DNA of 64,000 bases. Origin: DIGJ01 sp041821315 (GTDB lineage Bacteria > Bacillota > Clostridia > Lachnospirales > Lachnospiraceae). Below the pieces are notes generated by a model. The model had not been told where the DNA came from. It did not search any database and saw only the letters and a list, made by a program, of their open reading frames with translations. The stretch is taken from assembly GCA_041821315.1 (NCBI GenBank), contig JBGUEO010000024.1, positions 11,138-75,137 on the forward strand, in the 5' to 3' direction. A program made the translations under genes and the position numbers. Shown here piece by piece: positions 24,376 to 33,337 of the stretch (the stretch's first letter is position 1; the number at the start of each line of letters is the position of its first letter).

Positions 24376-25884
24376 ATGAATAAATTAAAACTTGAAATGA
24401 AAGAAATAGCGATTGAATTCCCAGGTGTTAAAGCACTGGATGGAGTTGATTTTAGCTTGACAAGTGGTACGATTCATGCACTCGTAGGTGCGAATGGTGC
24501 TGGCAAATCAACACTGATGAAAGTTTTGGCTGGCGCCAATACGCACTATACAGGACAGATTTATCTTGATGGAGAACCGGTGGAAATCCGGTCTCCAAAA
24601 GATGCTAAAAATCTAGGCATAGAAATTGTTTACCAAGAAGTCGATACGGCACTTATCCCATATTTATCGGTAGCAGAAAATGTTATGTTTAATACATTGG
24701 TAAACCGTATGGGGAAAAAGCAACTTGTTAATTGGAAAGAAATTCGTAAATCAGCAAAAGAAGTTTTGAAAAAGTTAAATGTGAATGTAAATGTAAATAC
24801 GCTTGCGTCTGATCTTACGCTTGCGCAAAAACAAATGGTTTTAATCGCCAGATGTGTAGTAGAAGAATGTAAGTTTTTGATTTTGGATGAACCTACAGCA
24901 CCTCTATCCAATTCGGAAACACAAGAATTGTTTCGAGTTGTAAGGGAGTTAGCAAAGGAAGATGTAGGAATAGTATTTATCTCTCATCGTTTAAATGAAT
25001 TATACGAAATATGTGAATGGATTACGATTATGAGAGATGGTAAATTGGTTGACAGCATGCCACTGACAAGAGAATTGGAAGCCAATACGATTGTTGAATA
25101 TATGTTGGGACGCAAATTTGAGGAAGTCTATGAAAAGCATCCTTGTAAAATTGGTGTACCTTTGCTTGAAATAGAAGGATTAACAGAAAAGACAGGAAAA
25201 GTTAAAAATATTAATATGCATGTTCATGAAGGAGAGATTGTTGGAATAGCAGGACTTGTTGGAGCAGGAAAAACGGAGCTTTGTAAAACGCTATTTGCCA
25301 GCTATCAGTTTTCTGGAACGATAAAACTGAAGGGAAAAGAGCTTAAATTTAAGAATCCCCATCAGGCGGTTAAAAATGGATTTGCACTTGTACCAGAAGA
25401 AAGAAGAAAAGAAGGAATATTGGTTACAGATCCGGTATATTCCAATATATCCGTTGCAGCCATGAAAAAATATACAAATAAATTTTCTGTTGTCAATAAG
25501 AAGAGAGAAAAAGAAGATGCAAGACAAATGATTAAGGAATTGGGAATTAAAACTCCATCTGAAAATCAAACGGTTGCACTTTTGTCTGGAGGCAATCAAC
25601 AGAAGGTTGTAGTTGGAAAGTGGTTGAATTCAGAAGCAGAAATTTATATTTATGATGAACCAACAAAGGGAATTGATGTAGGTGCAAAAAGAGATATGTA
25701 TGAATTGATTGAGCGATTGGCAGCGGAAGGAAAAGGAGCAATCTATGCAACTTGCGAATTTTCTGAGATATTAAGCATTTGTGATCGTGTATATGTTATG
25801 TATGATGGTGAGATTGTAAAAGAATTAAAGATTTCTGATACTGATGAAAAAGAATTGCTCTATTATTCGACAGGAGGTAAGTAA
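24376..25884 (+). CDS. RbsA-like sugar ABC ATPase (two fused nucleotide-binding domains)
   Basis: This 502-residue ATPase has duplicated domains, as in RbsA/XylG/MglA. Domain 1 has Walker A GANGAGKST, a degenerate signature (LTLAQKQMV) and Walker B FLILDEPTAPLS. Domain 2 has GLVGAGKTE, the canonical LSGGNQQKV signature and IYIYDEPTKGIDVGA. One good and one degenerate site is normal for the family. It energises the importer with the neighbouring permease. Confidence 0.94.
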   Translation: MNKLKLEMKEIAIEFPGVKALDGVDFSLTSGTIHALVGANGAGKSTLMKVLAGANTHYTGQIYLDGEPVEIRSPKDAKNLGIEIVYQEVDTALIPYLSVAENVMFNTLVNRMGKKQLVNWKEIRKSAKEVLKKLNVNVNVNTLASDLTLAQKQMVLIARCVVEECKFLILDEPTAPLSNSETQELFRVVRELAKEDVGIVFISHRLNELYEICEWITIMRDGKLVDSMPLTRELEANTIVEYMLGRKFEEVYEKHPCKIGVPLLEIEGLTEKTGKVKNINMHVHEGEIVGIAGLVGAGKTELCKTLFASYQFSGTIKLKGKELKFKNPHQAVKNGFALVPEERRKEGILVTDPVYSNISVAAMKKYTNKFSVVNKKREKEDARQMIKELGIKTPSENQTVALLSGGNQQKVVVGKWLNSEAEIYIYDEPTKGIDVGAKRDMYELIERLAAEGKGAIYATCEFSEILSICDRVYVMYDGEIVKELKISDTDEKELLYYSTGGK

Positions 25885-25885
25885 T

Positions 25886-26896
25886 ATGAATCAGACAGTA
25901 GGGAAAAAAACCAACTTTAAACTTTCTGATTTTGTAACAAAGTGGGGTACAATTGTTACAATATTTGTTCTGCTTATTGTGTTTACATTTGGAAACTGGA
26001 ATGAAACCACAGGTGGCAGTATGTTTTTGACAGCAACTAATATGATTACGATATTGCGATCAATTTCTATTACGGCAATTATAGCAATCGGATTAACGTT
26101 TTCATTATCTGTGGATGGTATGGATTTATCCATTGGTGCTTGTGCAAATTTTGCAGATACTTTGATTATGACCATGTTTGTTTGGTACAATCTAAGCATG
26201 GGTGTATCAATTATTATTACAATCGTAGCTTGTTTATCGGTTGCAGTTGTAAATTCACTTTTAATTGTTAAATTGAAAATACCAGATATGGTTGCAGCAT
26301 TATCCGTAATGTTTATGTTCCAAGGTGTTGCGCTTACATATTCAAGCGGAGGAGCTATTACAGAACGTATGATGAGACCAGATGGTTCTCAAGCACCTGG
26401 ACTTGTTTCCACTACATTTCGTGCAATGGGATCAGAACCTTGGTTAATTATTATTATGCTTTGCGTGGTTGCATTTGCACACTTTTTCTTGAGTTATACC
26501 AAGCATGGTAGATATATGTATGCAGTAGGTGGCAATCCTGAGGCAGCAAAATTATCAGGAATCTCAGTAGCAAAATACAAAATAACAGCATATTTCTTAT
26601 CCGCAGCTTTTGCTTCCCTTGGAGGTATTTGTTTGGCAGCTCGTGTTGGAACAGCACAGGTAAGTGCAGGTGATTCCTACCTAATGCCAGCTGTAGCTGC
26701 AGCCTATATTGGATTTTCTGTTATGGGAGCTGGTAAAGCAAATGCATTTGGAACATTGATGGGAGCTATTTTAGTAGGACTTTTAGAGAATGGACTTATT
26801 ATGATGGCAGTACCATATTATGCAATGAACATTGTAAAAGGAGCGGTACTTGCAATTGCTCTTGCAATGACATATGCTACAAAGAAAAAACAATAA
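25886..26896 (+). CDS. RbsC-like sugar ABC permease
   Basis: This is a polytopic permease of 336 residues from the BPD_transp_2 family. The signature loop SVDGMDLSIGACANFAD corresponds to the conserved GGIDLSVG region, and GGNPEAAKLSGISVAKYK is the cytoplasmic ATPase-contact segment. I chose ATG 25886, directly after the ATPase stop and behind GGAGG. The longer frame that overlaps the ATPase gene is an artefact. Confidence 0.93.
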   Translation: MNQTVGKKTNFKLSDFVTKWGTIVTIFVLLIVFTFGNWNETTGGSMFLTATNMITILRSISITAIIAIGLTFSLSVDGMDLSIGACANFADTLIMTMFVWYNLSMGVSIIITIVACLSVAVVNSLLIVKLKIPDMVAALSVMFMFQGVALTYSSGGAITERMMRPDGSQAPGLVSTTFRAMGSEPWLIIIMLCVVAFAHFFLSYTKHGRYMYAVGGNPEAAKLSGISVAKYKITAYFLSAAFASLGGICLAARVGTAQVSAGDSYLMPAVAAAYIGFSVMGAGKANAFGTLMGAILVGLLENGLIMMAVPYYAMNIVKGAVLAIALAMTYATKKKQ

Positions 26897-26929
26897 ATGA
26901 TGACACAATAATAAAAAGGAGGAATGAAC

Positions 26930-28156
26930 ATGTCACGCTTTGATACCTATTTTTTAATGAAAACAGAAGATATTGCAGACTATGTAAAAGAAAAATTGGA
27001 CTTTTTTCCAGATGATGCAAAATTGGAATGTATGGAAATTGGAGATGGAAATTTAAATTATGTATTTCGTTTGAAAGATTTGGAAACAGGCAGTTCCATT
27101 ATTATAAAACAGGCAGGAGAATCCCTTCGTATATCAGAAGAAATGAAGCTTTCAACCGATCGAGGAAGAATTGAGGCTAAGATTCTTGGGATTCAAGGTC
27201 GATATGCACCAGGACTTGTTCCGGAAGTATATTTGTATGATGCTGTTATGTGCGCGATGTTAATGCAGGATATGGTTGGTCATACCATGATGAGAACTGG
27301 TCTTATCAATCATGAAATTTATCCACTATTTGCAGAACATATTAGTACATTTCTTGTAAACTCATTGTTGCTTACAACGGATGTAGTAATGGGTCACAAG
27401 GACAAGAAGGAAAATGTAAAAACATTTATTAATCCGGATTTATGTGAAATTAGTGAAGATTTAGTATTTAGCGAACCATTTATTGATTATAATCATCGCA
27501 ATAATGTTTTCCCACCAATCAAAGAGTTTGTTCAAAAAGAGCTCTATGATGATACGAAACTTCATTTAGAAGCTGCAAAGTGTAAATTTGATTTTATGAA
27601 TAATGCACAATCTCTAATCCATGGGGATTTGCATACGGGTTCTATTTTTATTAATAAAGAACATACTTATGTCTTTGATCCAGAGTTTGCTTTTTATGCT
27701 CCGATGGGATATGACATAGGAAATGTAATTGCAAACATGTTTTTTGCATGGTGCAATGGGGACGCAACCATTAAAAATCCAGAAGAAAAAGAAAAATTCT
27801 GTACTTGGGTTATTGATACAATTGAAGAAATTGTTGATAAATTCATTGCAAAATTCAAAGTATCTTTCCAGGAAAATGTAACAGATACGATGGCGAAGAC
27901 GGAAGGATTTATGGAATGGTATTTAGGTAATGTGTTGCGTGATACAGCAGCTGTGGCTGGATTTGAATCCATTCGACGTACTGTGGGAATGGCAAATGTA
28001 AAGGATATTACAAGTATTCTTGATGAAGAAAAACGAGCTCGTGTAGAAAAGATTGTTATTTCACTTGCAAAAGATTATGTTATGAATCGGGAAACTTCAT
28101 TTAAATGTGGAGCGGATTACAAAAAAGCAATTGAAAGAGCAATTGCAAAATTTTAG
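26930..28156 (+). CDS. mtnK: 5-methylthioribose kinase
   Basis: MtnK phosphorylates 5-methylthioribose at C1 with ATP. It has 408 residues, close to the usual 390-410. The diagnostic family motifs are all visible: IGDGNLNYVFR in the N-lobe nucleotide loop, SLIHGDLHTGSIF with the catalytic Asp, and VFDPEFAFYAPMGYD in place of the kinase DFG. In organisms with the DHAP shunt the same enzyme also handles 5-deoxyribose. ATG 26930 is preferred over ATG 26924, which lies too close to AAGGAGG. The position between a sugar importer and MtnA says the sugar arrives from outside rather than only from internal MTA turnover. Confidence 0.95.
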   Translation: MSRFDTYFLMKTEDIADYVKEKLDFFPDDAKLECMEIGDGNLNYVFRLKDLETGSSIIIKQAGESLRISEEMKLSTDRGRIEAKILGIQGRYAPGLVPEVYLYDAVMCAMLMQDMVGHTMMRTGLINHEIYPLFAEHISTFLVNSLLLTTDVVMGHKDKKENVKTFINPDLCEISEDLVFSEPFIDYNHRNNVFPPIKEFVQKELYDDTKLHLEAAKCKFDFMNNAQSLIHGDLHTGSIFINKEHTYVFDPEFAFYAPMGYDIGNVIANMFFAWCNGDATIKNPEEKEKFCTWVIDTIEEIVDKFIAKFKVSFQENVTDTMAKTEGFMEWYLGNVLRDTAAVAGFESIRRTVGMANVKDITSILDEEKRARVEKIVISLAKDYVMNRETSFKCGADYKKAIERAIAKF

Positions 28157-28193
28157 AAAAAATTCAGTTGAAATAAAACAAAGGAGACTAGCT

Positions 28194-29285
28194 ATGGAAA
28201 AGAAAAATATTCTAGATTATGAAACGGTTGCATTGGATGATGACAAAAATGCGCTTGTTATCATTGATCAGACAAAACTTCCTTATAAAATTGAAATGTT
28301 ATCGCTAACCGTGCAAGAGGACATTTGGCGAGCAATTTATTTATTACAGGTTAGAGGAGCTCCTGCGATAGGTGTTGCAGCAGCAATTGGAATTTATTTG
28401 GCAGGAAGAGAACTAGAAGCTTCTGATATGGATGATTTTTATGAAAAGTTTGCAAAAGCAAAGGACTATTTAGCTTCGGCTCGTCCAACAGCAGTAAATT
28501 TATTTTGGGCACTTAATCGCATGGAAGATGTTGTAAAAGCGAATATGGATAAAGAAGTAGATCAGGTGAAAAAACTTCTTCACGATGAGGCAGTAGCGAT
28601 TCGTAATGAAGATGTTTGGGTATGTACTCAGATTGGTGAACATGCGCTTACTCTTGTAAAGCCAGGAGATGGATTACTCACTCATTGTAATGCTGGACAG
28701 CTTGCAACTGTAAAATATGGTACTGCAACCGCTCCAATGTACTTGGGTCAGGAGAGAGGATATAACTTCCATATTTTTGCAGATGAGACCAGACCACTCT
28801 TACAAGGAGCTAGGTTAACCGCATTTGAATTGCATGAATCCGGGCTTGATGTTACATTAATTTGTGATAATATGTCAGCTACAGTAATGAAAAAAGGATT
28901 AGTCAATGCAGTATTTGTAGGCTGTGATCGTGTAGCAGCAAATGGTGATACAGCAAATAAAATAGGAACAAGCGTTGTCGCAACGGTAGCAAAACGCTAT
29001 AATGTACCAGTTTATATCTGTGCTCCGACATCAACGATTGATTTAAATACATTAACAGGTGATGAAATTCATATTGAAGAACGTCCAGCAGAAGAAATTA
29101 CAGAAATGTGGTATAAAGAACGTATGGCTCCAGAAGGTGTAAAAGTGTTTAATCCATGTTTTGATGTTACCGATCAAGATTTGATTGCGGGAATTGTAAC
29201 AGAATATGGGATTGCTAAACCACCATATTCAAAATCATTACTTGAAATTTTTGAAAAAAAGAAAGAAGCTTTAGCAAAGAAATAG
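28194..29285 (+). CDS. mtnA: Methylthioribose-1-phosphate isomerase
   Basis: MtnA converts the aldose 1-phosphate made by MtnK to the ribulose 1-phosphate. It has 363 residues and belongs to the eIF2B-like isomerase fold. The catalytic Cys lies in LLTHCNAGQLAT and the catalytic Asp in VGCDRVAANGDTANKIGT. QVRGAPAIGVAAA is the substrate loop. The start is ATG 28194 behind AAAGGAG, not the upstream frame inside mtnK. No mtnB, mtnC, mtnD or mtnW homologue lies nearby, so the product does not enter the aerobic methionine-salvage route. The aldolase gene of the next operon is the obvious next step. Confidence 0.95.
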   Translation: MEKKNILDYETVALDDDKNALVIIDQTKLPYKIEMLSLTVQEDIWRAIYLLQVRGAPAIGVAAAIGIYLAGRELEASDMDDFYEKFAKAKDYLASARPTAVNLFWALNRMEDVVKANMDKEVDQVKKLLHDEAVAIRNEDVWVCTQIGEHALTLVKPGDGLLTHCNAGQLATVKYGTATAPMYLGQERGYNFHIFADETRPLLQGARLTAFELHESGLDVTLICDNMSATVMKKGLVNAVFVGCDRVAANGDTANKIGTSVVATVAKRYNVPVYICAPTSTIDLNTLTGDEIHIEERPAEEITEMWYKERMAPEGVKVFNPCFDVTDQDLIAGIVTEYGIAKPPYSKSLLEIFEKKKEALAKK

Positions 29286-29309
29286 ATAGGTTGTAAGCGA
29301 TAAGAAATA

Positions 29310-29336
29310 AAAATGGAGTGGTATGCACTCCATTTT
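29310..29336. terminator. Bidirectional terminator between mtnA and the DeoR gene
   Basis: A perfect 11-bp stem (AAAATGGAGTG / CACTCCATTTT) has a 5-nt loop. A-run and T-run arms allow use from both sides of this convergent junction. Confidence 0.88.
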
Positions 29337-29369
29337 CGCTATCATCATCATTTAAAAAGATATTTTTTT

Positions 29370-30128
29370 TTAACAGGAAATAAACGTTGTATTTTTCTTT
29401 ATTAAGAAATTTTTCCAGTCTTGATTGAGCACCTTGTCGGTGATAACACCAGTTAAGTTATCAAAATTGCAGATGTGAATAAAGGAAGTTTTATCAAATT
29501 TAGAATAATCAGCAATTAAATAAACTTCATTGCTTCTATCTAATAATTTTTGACGAATCATGGCCATGCCTTCCGAAGAATCGGTAATTCCATGTTCCAT
29601 CGATAGAGAGCGGCAAGACATAAATGTTTTATCAAGATATAAGCCATCAAGCGCCTGAATGGTTGAATTACCTTGAAAGGCTTTGTGATCTCTAGAAAGA
29701 GTACCACCAATGCATACGACCCGGATATTTTCAAGCTCAGTAAGCTGATCAATAATAAGTAAAGAATTTGTAACAACGGTTAGGCGCATATCACTGATTG
29801 CTCGTGCAACAAAAAGAGCAGTTGTAGATGCATCAAGGAAGATGGAATCCCCATTGTGAATTAATTTACGACATTCTTTGGCAATGGAATCTTTACTTTT
29901 GGTATAAGCAACTTCTCGTAATTCTACGGTTACATTGTTTTCAACGCCTGATTGAATAAAAGCCCCTCCATAAGTTCTGGTAAGAAACCCTTCATCTTCT
30001 AAAAATTTGAGGTCACGTCGTATCGTTTCTTCCGTAACATCAAAGGTTTTGGATAATTCAGTCACAGTGATGCTTTTTCGTTCGATTAAAATATCTTTTA
30101 TTTTGTTTTTGCGGGTTACAGCTAACAT
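29370..30128 (-). CDS. DeoR-family transcriptional regulator
   Basis: This regulator of about 252 residues has a DeoR helix-turn-helix at the N-terminus (ITVTELSKTFDVTEETIRRD, then LEDEGFLTRTYGGA). The C-terminal sugar-phosphate-sensing domain is related to phosphosugar isomerases (GDSIFLDASTTALFVARAI, VVTNSLLI, CIGGTLSRDHKAFQG). DeoR proteins normally repress sugar operons until a phosphosugar binds. Here the inducer could be methylthioribose-1-P, ribulose-1-P or DHAP (inference). ATG 30128 follows GGAGGA; a start eight codons earlier has no ribosome site. It sits between the two operons of the BMC pathway and probably controls both. Confidence 0.92.
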   Translation of the reverse strand: MLAVTRKNKIKDILIERKSITVTELSKTFDVTEETIRRDLKFLEDEGFLTRTYGGAFIQSGVENNVTVELREVAYTKSKDSIAKECRKLIHNGDSIFLDASTTALFVARAISDMRLTVVTNSLLIIDQLTELENIRVVCIGGTLSRDHKAFQGNSTIQALDGLYLDKTFMSCRSLSMEHGITDSSEGMAMIRQKLLDRSNEVYLIADYSKFDKTSFIHICNFDNLTGVITDKVLNQDWKNFLIKKNTTFISC

Positions 30129-30180
30129 GAAGATCCTCCTATATATTGTCATTTAAATGTAATTACGAATATTAAATAAT

Positions 30181-30217
30181 ATGTATCGATTATACATAAT
30201 ATTTTGACTTTTGGCAA
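30181..30217 (-). promoter_or_regulatory. Promoter of the DeoR gene with overlapping dyad
   Basis: On the minus strand TTGCCA (30217-30212), a 17-nt spacer and TATAAT (30194-30189) form a good sigma-A promoter. ATGTAT-N5-ATACAT (30181-30197) is a perfect inverted repeat covering the -10, which suggests autoregulation. Confidence 0.6.
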
Positions 30218-30274
30218 ACAAAGGATGAAAACAAAATTAAATAAATATAAAACAACAATATACAAAAACAAACA

Positions 30275-30303
30275 TTGACAAAACAACATAAAACATGTAG
30301 AAT
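30275..30303 (+). promoter_or_regulatory. Promoter of the aldolase/BMC operon
   Basis: TTGACA (30275-30280), a 17-nt spacer and TAGAAT (30298-30303). The 10-mer ACAAAACAAC shared with the importer promoter region overlaps the -35 and spacer, the position expected for a repressor site. An apparent TTG start of the aldolase frame is simply this -35 box. Confidence 0.75.
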
Positions 30304-30328
30304 CAAAGTATGGAAAGAGGTGAGAAAT

Positions 30329-31246
30329 GTGGTAACAATCAAAGGGAAACAATATATGTCGGATTTTGAAGCAAAAAAGACAATTATTGAGATAGGCAAA
30401 CGAATGTATCAAAAAGGTTTTGTTGCTGCAAATGATGGAAATATTAGTTGTAAGGTCGGTCCAGATACACTGTGGACTACTTGTACAGGGGTGTCAAAAG
30501 GGTTCATGACGCAAGATATGCTGGTGAAAATGAATACAAGTGGCAAGGTACTGATTGGTTCCAAAAAACCTTCCTCTGAGGTGAAGATGCATCTTAGGGT
30601 ATATCAGGAGAATCCAGATGTCATGGCAGTTACCCATGCACACCCACCGGTTGCAACATCTTTTGCGATTGCAGGGATTAGTTTAGATAAAGCGGTTTTA
30701 CCAGAGGCAGTTGTACAGCTTGGAACAGTGCCAATCGCAAAATATGCGACACCTGGAACGCAAGAAGTACCGGATTCTATTGCACCGTTTTGTAAAGACT
30801 ATAATGGCGTTTTATTAGCAAATCATGGAGCATTAAGTTGGGGAAAAGATGTAATTGAAGCATTTTATCGATTGGAGTCAATGGAATATTATGCAACGAT
30901 ACTTATGTATACAGGCAATATATTAGGAAAGCAAAATGAGCTTTCTTGCAATCAGGTAAATGAACTGTTGGGAATTCGTCAACAACTTGGCATTTTATCT
31001 GGAGGTGCACCAAGCTGTGCAGTGAAAGCAACGAACCAGCAAGATGTCATAACATATGGTGGAACTCAAAATTCAAATACTTTGTTAAAAGGCGTTACAC
31101 CTCTTGTACGACCATCTAAGGATGATATTTCCTGTGGATGTGGAAGTATTACGGAGCAAAAGGTAGATGTGGAAGCAGCGAACAAAACAAAGAAAGAAAT
31201 TATTGATGAAGTGGTTCGAAGAGTCGTATCGCAATTAAATGTATAG
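30329..31246 (+). CDS. BMC-associated class II aldolase (fuculose-1-phosphate aldolase/Ald2-like)
   Basis: This is a zinc aldolase of the class II aldolase/adducin family, predicted to split a 5-deoxy- or 5-methylthio-ribulose 1-phosphate into DHAP plus an aldehyde. Metal ligands are visible as THAHPPVATSF (His-x-His) and LANHGALSWGKD, and the catalytic Glu lies in KPSSEVKMHLRVY. The core ends near residue 220. An extension of about 75 residues with a Cys-Gly-Cys-Gly-Ser linker ends in an amphipathic helix (KKEIIDEVVRRVVSQLNV), the hallmark of a microcompartment encapsulation peptide. GTG 30329 follows GAGGTGAG; ATG 30356 is an alternative start. It is the first gene of the BMC operon. Confidence 0.88.
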   Translation: MVTIKGKQYMSDFEAKKTIIEIGKRMYQKGFVAANDGNISCKVGPDTLWTTCTGVSKGFMTQDMLVKMNTSGKVLIGSKKPSSEVKMHLRVYQENPDVMAVTHAHPPVATSFAIAGISLDKAVLPEAVVQLGTVPIAKYATPGTQEVPDSIAPFCKDYNGVLLANHGALSWGKDVIEAFYRLESMEYYATILMYTGNILGKQNELSCNQVNELLGIRQQLGILSGGAPSCAVKATNQQDVITYGGTQNSNTLLKGVTPLVRPSKDDISCGCGSITEQKVDVEAANKTKKEIIDEVVRRVVSQLNV

Positions 31247-31272
31247 AATCAGTATAAAGGAGGTATGGCACA

Positions 31273-32706
31273 TTGGAAGCAAAAGAAATTGAACTGATTG
31301 TAAAACAAGTCCTTTCTAGTATTGATTTAAGTCAGATTAATGCAGGTACTTACAGCAATCAGGAAAAGAACAAGGCATCCAAAGGTGATTATGGTGTATT
31401 TGAGCGAGTCGAGGATGCGATTGATGCAGCATATGAGGCTCAAAAAAAATATTTAGACGAATGTACCATTGAAGATCGAAACCGTATCATTGATGCGATT
31501 CGAAGTGTTTCGAGAGAACATGCGAAAGAGTTTGCAAAGATGGTTATAGATGAATCTAAAATGGGTCGCTATGAAGATAAGATAGAGAAAAATCTTGTGG
31601 TAATCAATAATACGCCAGGTACAGAATGTCTGACAACAGATGCAATCTCTGGTGATGCAGGACTTATGCTAGAGGAATATGCACCGTTTGGATTGATTGG
31701 TGCAATTACACCAGTAACAAATCCAACGGAAACAATTATTAATAATACGATTAGTATGATAGCAGGGGGAAATGCCGTTGTCTTTAATGTACATCCATCT
31801 GCAAAGAATGTATGTGCACATTGCCTTAGAATTTTAAACCGAACCATTGTAGAGCAAGGTGGACCGTCAGATTTAATTACCATGGCAAAAGATCCTACGA
31901 TGGAGACCGTTGAAAAAATAACAAAAAATCCAAAGATAAGACTTATGGTTGGTACAGGCGGCATGCCAATGGTAAATGCATTGCTTCGTTCTGGTAAAAA
32001 AACGATTGGTGCAGGAGCAGGAAATCCACCGGTAGTTGTAGATGATACCGCAGATATCACATTGGCAGCAAAAGAGATTTATAGAGGAGCTTCGTTTGAT
32101 AATAACCTGTTATGCCTTGCAGAAAAAGAAGTTTTCGTAATGGATGCTGTTGTAAGAGAGTTTATAGAAAAAATGGTAAGCGAAGGAGCTTATCTTTTAG
32201 ATGCATCGGAGTTAGAAAAAATCTTAGCACTTGTTTTTATAAAGGATGAAAAAGGATATCATGTAAATAAAAAATGGGTAGGGCAGGATGCATCTAAGAT
32301 GTTAAATGAAATAGGAATTCATCGTCCTGAGGTTTGCCTTCTCATTTGTGAAACTCCAGCAGACCATCCGTTCGTGTTAGTTGAACAGCTTATGCCAGTA
32401 TTGCCAATTGTTACATGCAAAACCTTTGAGGAGGCAGTGCAAGGTGCATACCGTGCTGAATCAGGTAATCGCCATACGGCGTCTATGTTTTCAAAGAATG
32501 TAGATAATATGACGCGATTTGCAAGAAAGATTGAAACAACTATTTTTGTTAAAAATGGCTGTACGTTAAAAGGAGTTGGAATCGGCGGAAATGGTTATAC
32601 AACTATGACGATTGCGGGACCAACTGGTGAAGGAATTACTTGTGCAAGATCCTTTACGAGAAGAAGAAGATGTATGTTAGCAGATGGTGGTTTTCGCATT
32701 ATTTAA
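31273..32706 (+). CDS. pduP: CoA-acylating aldehyde dehydrogenase, PduP/EutE-like
   Basis: This 477-residue enzyme oxidises an aldehyde to acyl-CoA with NAD and CoA inside BMCs. The catalytic Cys is in ASFDNNLLCLAEKEVFV. GLIGAITPVTNPTETIINN and TGGMPMVNALLRSGKK are cofactor-region motifs, and the C-terminus has FTRRRRC. The first 18 residues (EAKEIELIVKQVLSSI) are an amphipathic encapsulation helix resembling the aldolase tail. The start is TTG 31273: AAAGGAGGT sits eight bases upstream and no in-frame ATG is near. The presumed substrates are acetaldehyde (from 5-deoxyribose) or methylthioacetaldehyde (from methylthioribose). Confidence 0.94.
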   Translation: MEAKEIELIVKQVLSSIDLSQINAGTYSNQEKNKASKGDYGVFERVEDAIDAAYEAQKKYLDECTIEDRNRIIDAIRSVSREHAKEFAKMVIDESKMGRYEDKIEKNLVVINNTPGTECLTTDAISGDAGLMLEEYAPFGLIGAITPVTNPTETIINNTISMIAGGNAVVFNVHPSAKNVCAHCLRILNRTIVEQGGPSDLITMAKDPTMETVEKITKNPKIRLMVGTGGMPMVNALLRSGKKTIGAGAGNPPVVVDDTADITLAAKEIYRGASFDNNLLCLAEKEVFVMDAVVREFIEKMVSEGAYLLDASELEKILALVFIKDEKGYHVNKKWVGQDASKMLNEIGIHRPEVCLLICETPADHPFVLVEQLMPVLPIVTCKTFEEAVQGAYRAESGNRHTASMFSKNVDNMTRFARKIETTIFVKNGCTLKGVGIGGNGYTTMTIAGPTGEGITCARSFTRRRRCMLADGGFRII

Positions 32707-32724
32707 AGGTGAGGTGGTGTCAAT

Positions 32725-33033
32725 ATGGCAATCGGTTTTTTAGAATGTGCTGGGTATGGTGCGCTATTATATGCAATGGATAAAGCTTGCAAAGCAACAG
32801 ATATTAAAATATTGGGCATTGATACCATAAATCCAAAAGATACGAGTGCATTTATACCATTAACGACACAGGTAAAATTCGAAGGATCAACTTCACAAGT
32901 AAAAATAGCAGTGGAAGTGGCGAAAGAAGCCGCACTTAAAATAAATGAAGAACATGAAGTTGTAACTGCAGTAATAGAACGTCCTTATGAGGGAACACGT
33001 GAACTTGCAAAAATATCAAAAGTAAATTTTTAG
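32725..33033 (+). CDS. BMC hexameric shell protein (divergent BMC-H)
   Basis: This 102-residue single BMC domain starts AIGFLECAGYGALLYAMDKA. The normally short KIGSG pore loop is replaced by a longer NPKDTSAFIPLTTQV segment, and the C-terminus (TAVIERPYEGTRELAKI) is the usual last strand and helix. The changed pore region suggests a different permeability from the PduA-like paralogues. Start behind GGTGAGGTGG. Confidence 0.88.
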   Translation: MAIGFLECAGYGALLYAMDKACKATDIKILGIDTINPKDTSAFIPLTTQVKFEGSTSQVKIAVEVAKEAALKINEEHEVVTAVIERPYEGTRELAKISKVNF

Positions 33034-33045
33034 GAGGAAAAAATT

Positions 33046-33318
33046 ATGTCAGCAATAGGAATGATTGAAACAAGAGGTTTAACCGCTTCGATTGAAGCAG
33101 CCGATGCAATGCTTAAAGCAGCAGATGTAGAATTAGTAGGAACAGAAAAAATTGGTTCTGGATTAGTAACTGTTATTGTAAAGGGTGAAGTAGGAGCAGT
33201 AAAAGCAGCAACGGAATCAGGACAAGAAGCAGCATCAAGACTTGGGGAGTTAGTAGCAGTACATGTAATCCCTAGACCACACGCAGATGTAGCAAAGATT
33301 CTTCCAGCTATCAAATAA
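33046..33318 (+). CDS. BMC-H shell protein, PduA/CcmK-like (copy 1)
   Basis: This is a 90-residue canonical hexamer-forming shell protein. ALGMIETRG-type strand, ADAMLKAADVELVG, the KIGSGLVTVIVKGEVGAVKA pore and tail, and HVIPRPHADV are all textbook. Copy 2 at 33686 is nearly identical over this length. Start ATG follows TAGGAGG, 12 bases after the previous stop. Confidence 0.95.
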   Translation: MSAIGMIETRGLTASIEAADAMLKAADVELVGTEKIGSGLVTVIVKGEVGAVKAATESGQEAASRLGELVAVHVIPRPHADVAKILPAIK

Positions 33319-33337
33319 TAGATAGGTAGTGATTATA

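Noticed and set aside
23168..29285. Ordinary ribose (rbs) operon
   Set aside because: RbsABC-like genes are present, but there is no RbsK or RbsD, and MtnK and MtnA motifs are specific to methylthioribose-type sugars.
30275..30328. TTG start extending the aldolase upstream
   Set aside because: The TTG is part of the TTGACA -35 box of the operon promoter, so it cannot be in the transcript.
31265..31272. ATG just before the PduP gene
   Set aside because: It is out of frame with the PduP reading frame. The in-frame TTG at 31273 has an ideal AGGAGG distance.
31569..32060. 163-residue frame opposite the PduP gene
   Set aside because: It is antisense to a well-defined enzyme and lacks a ribosome site and family features.
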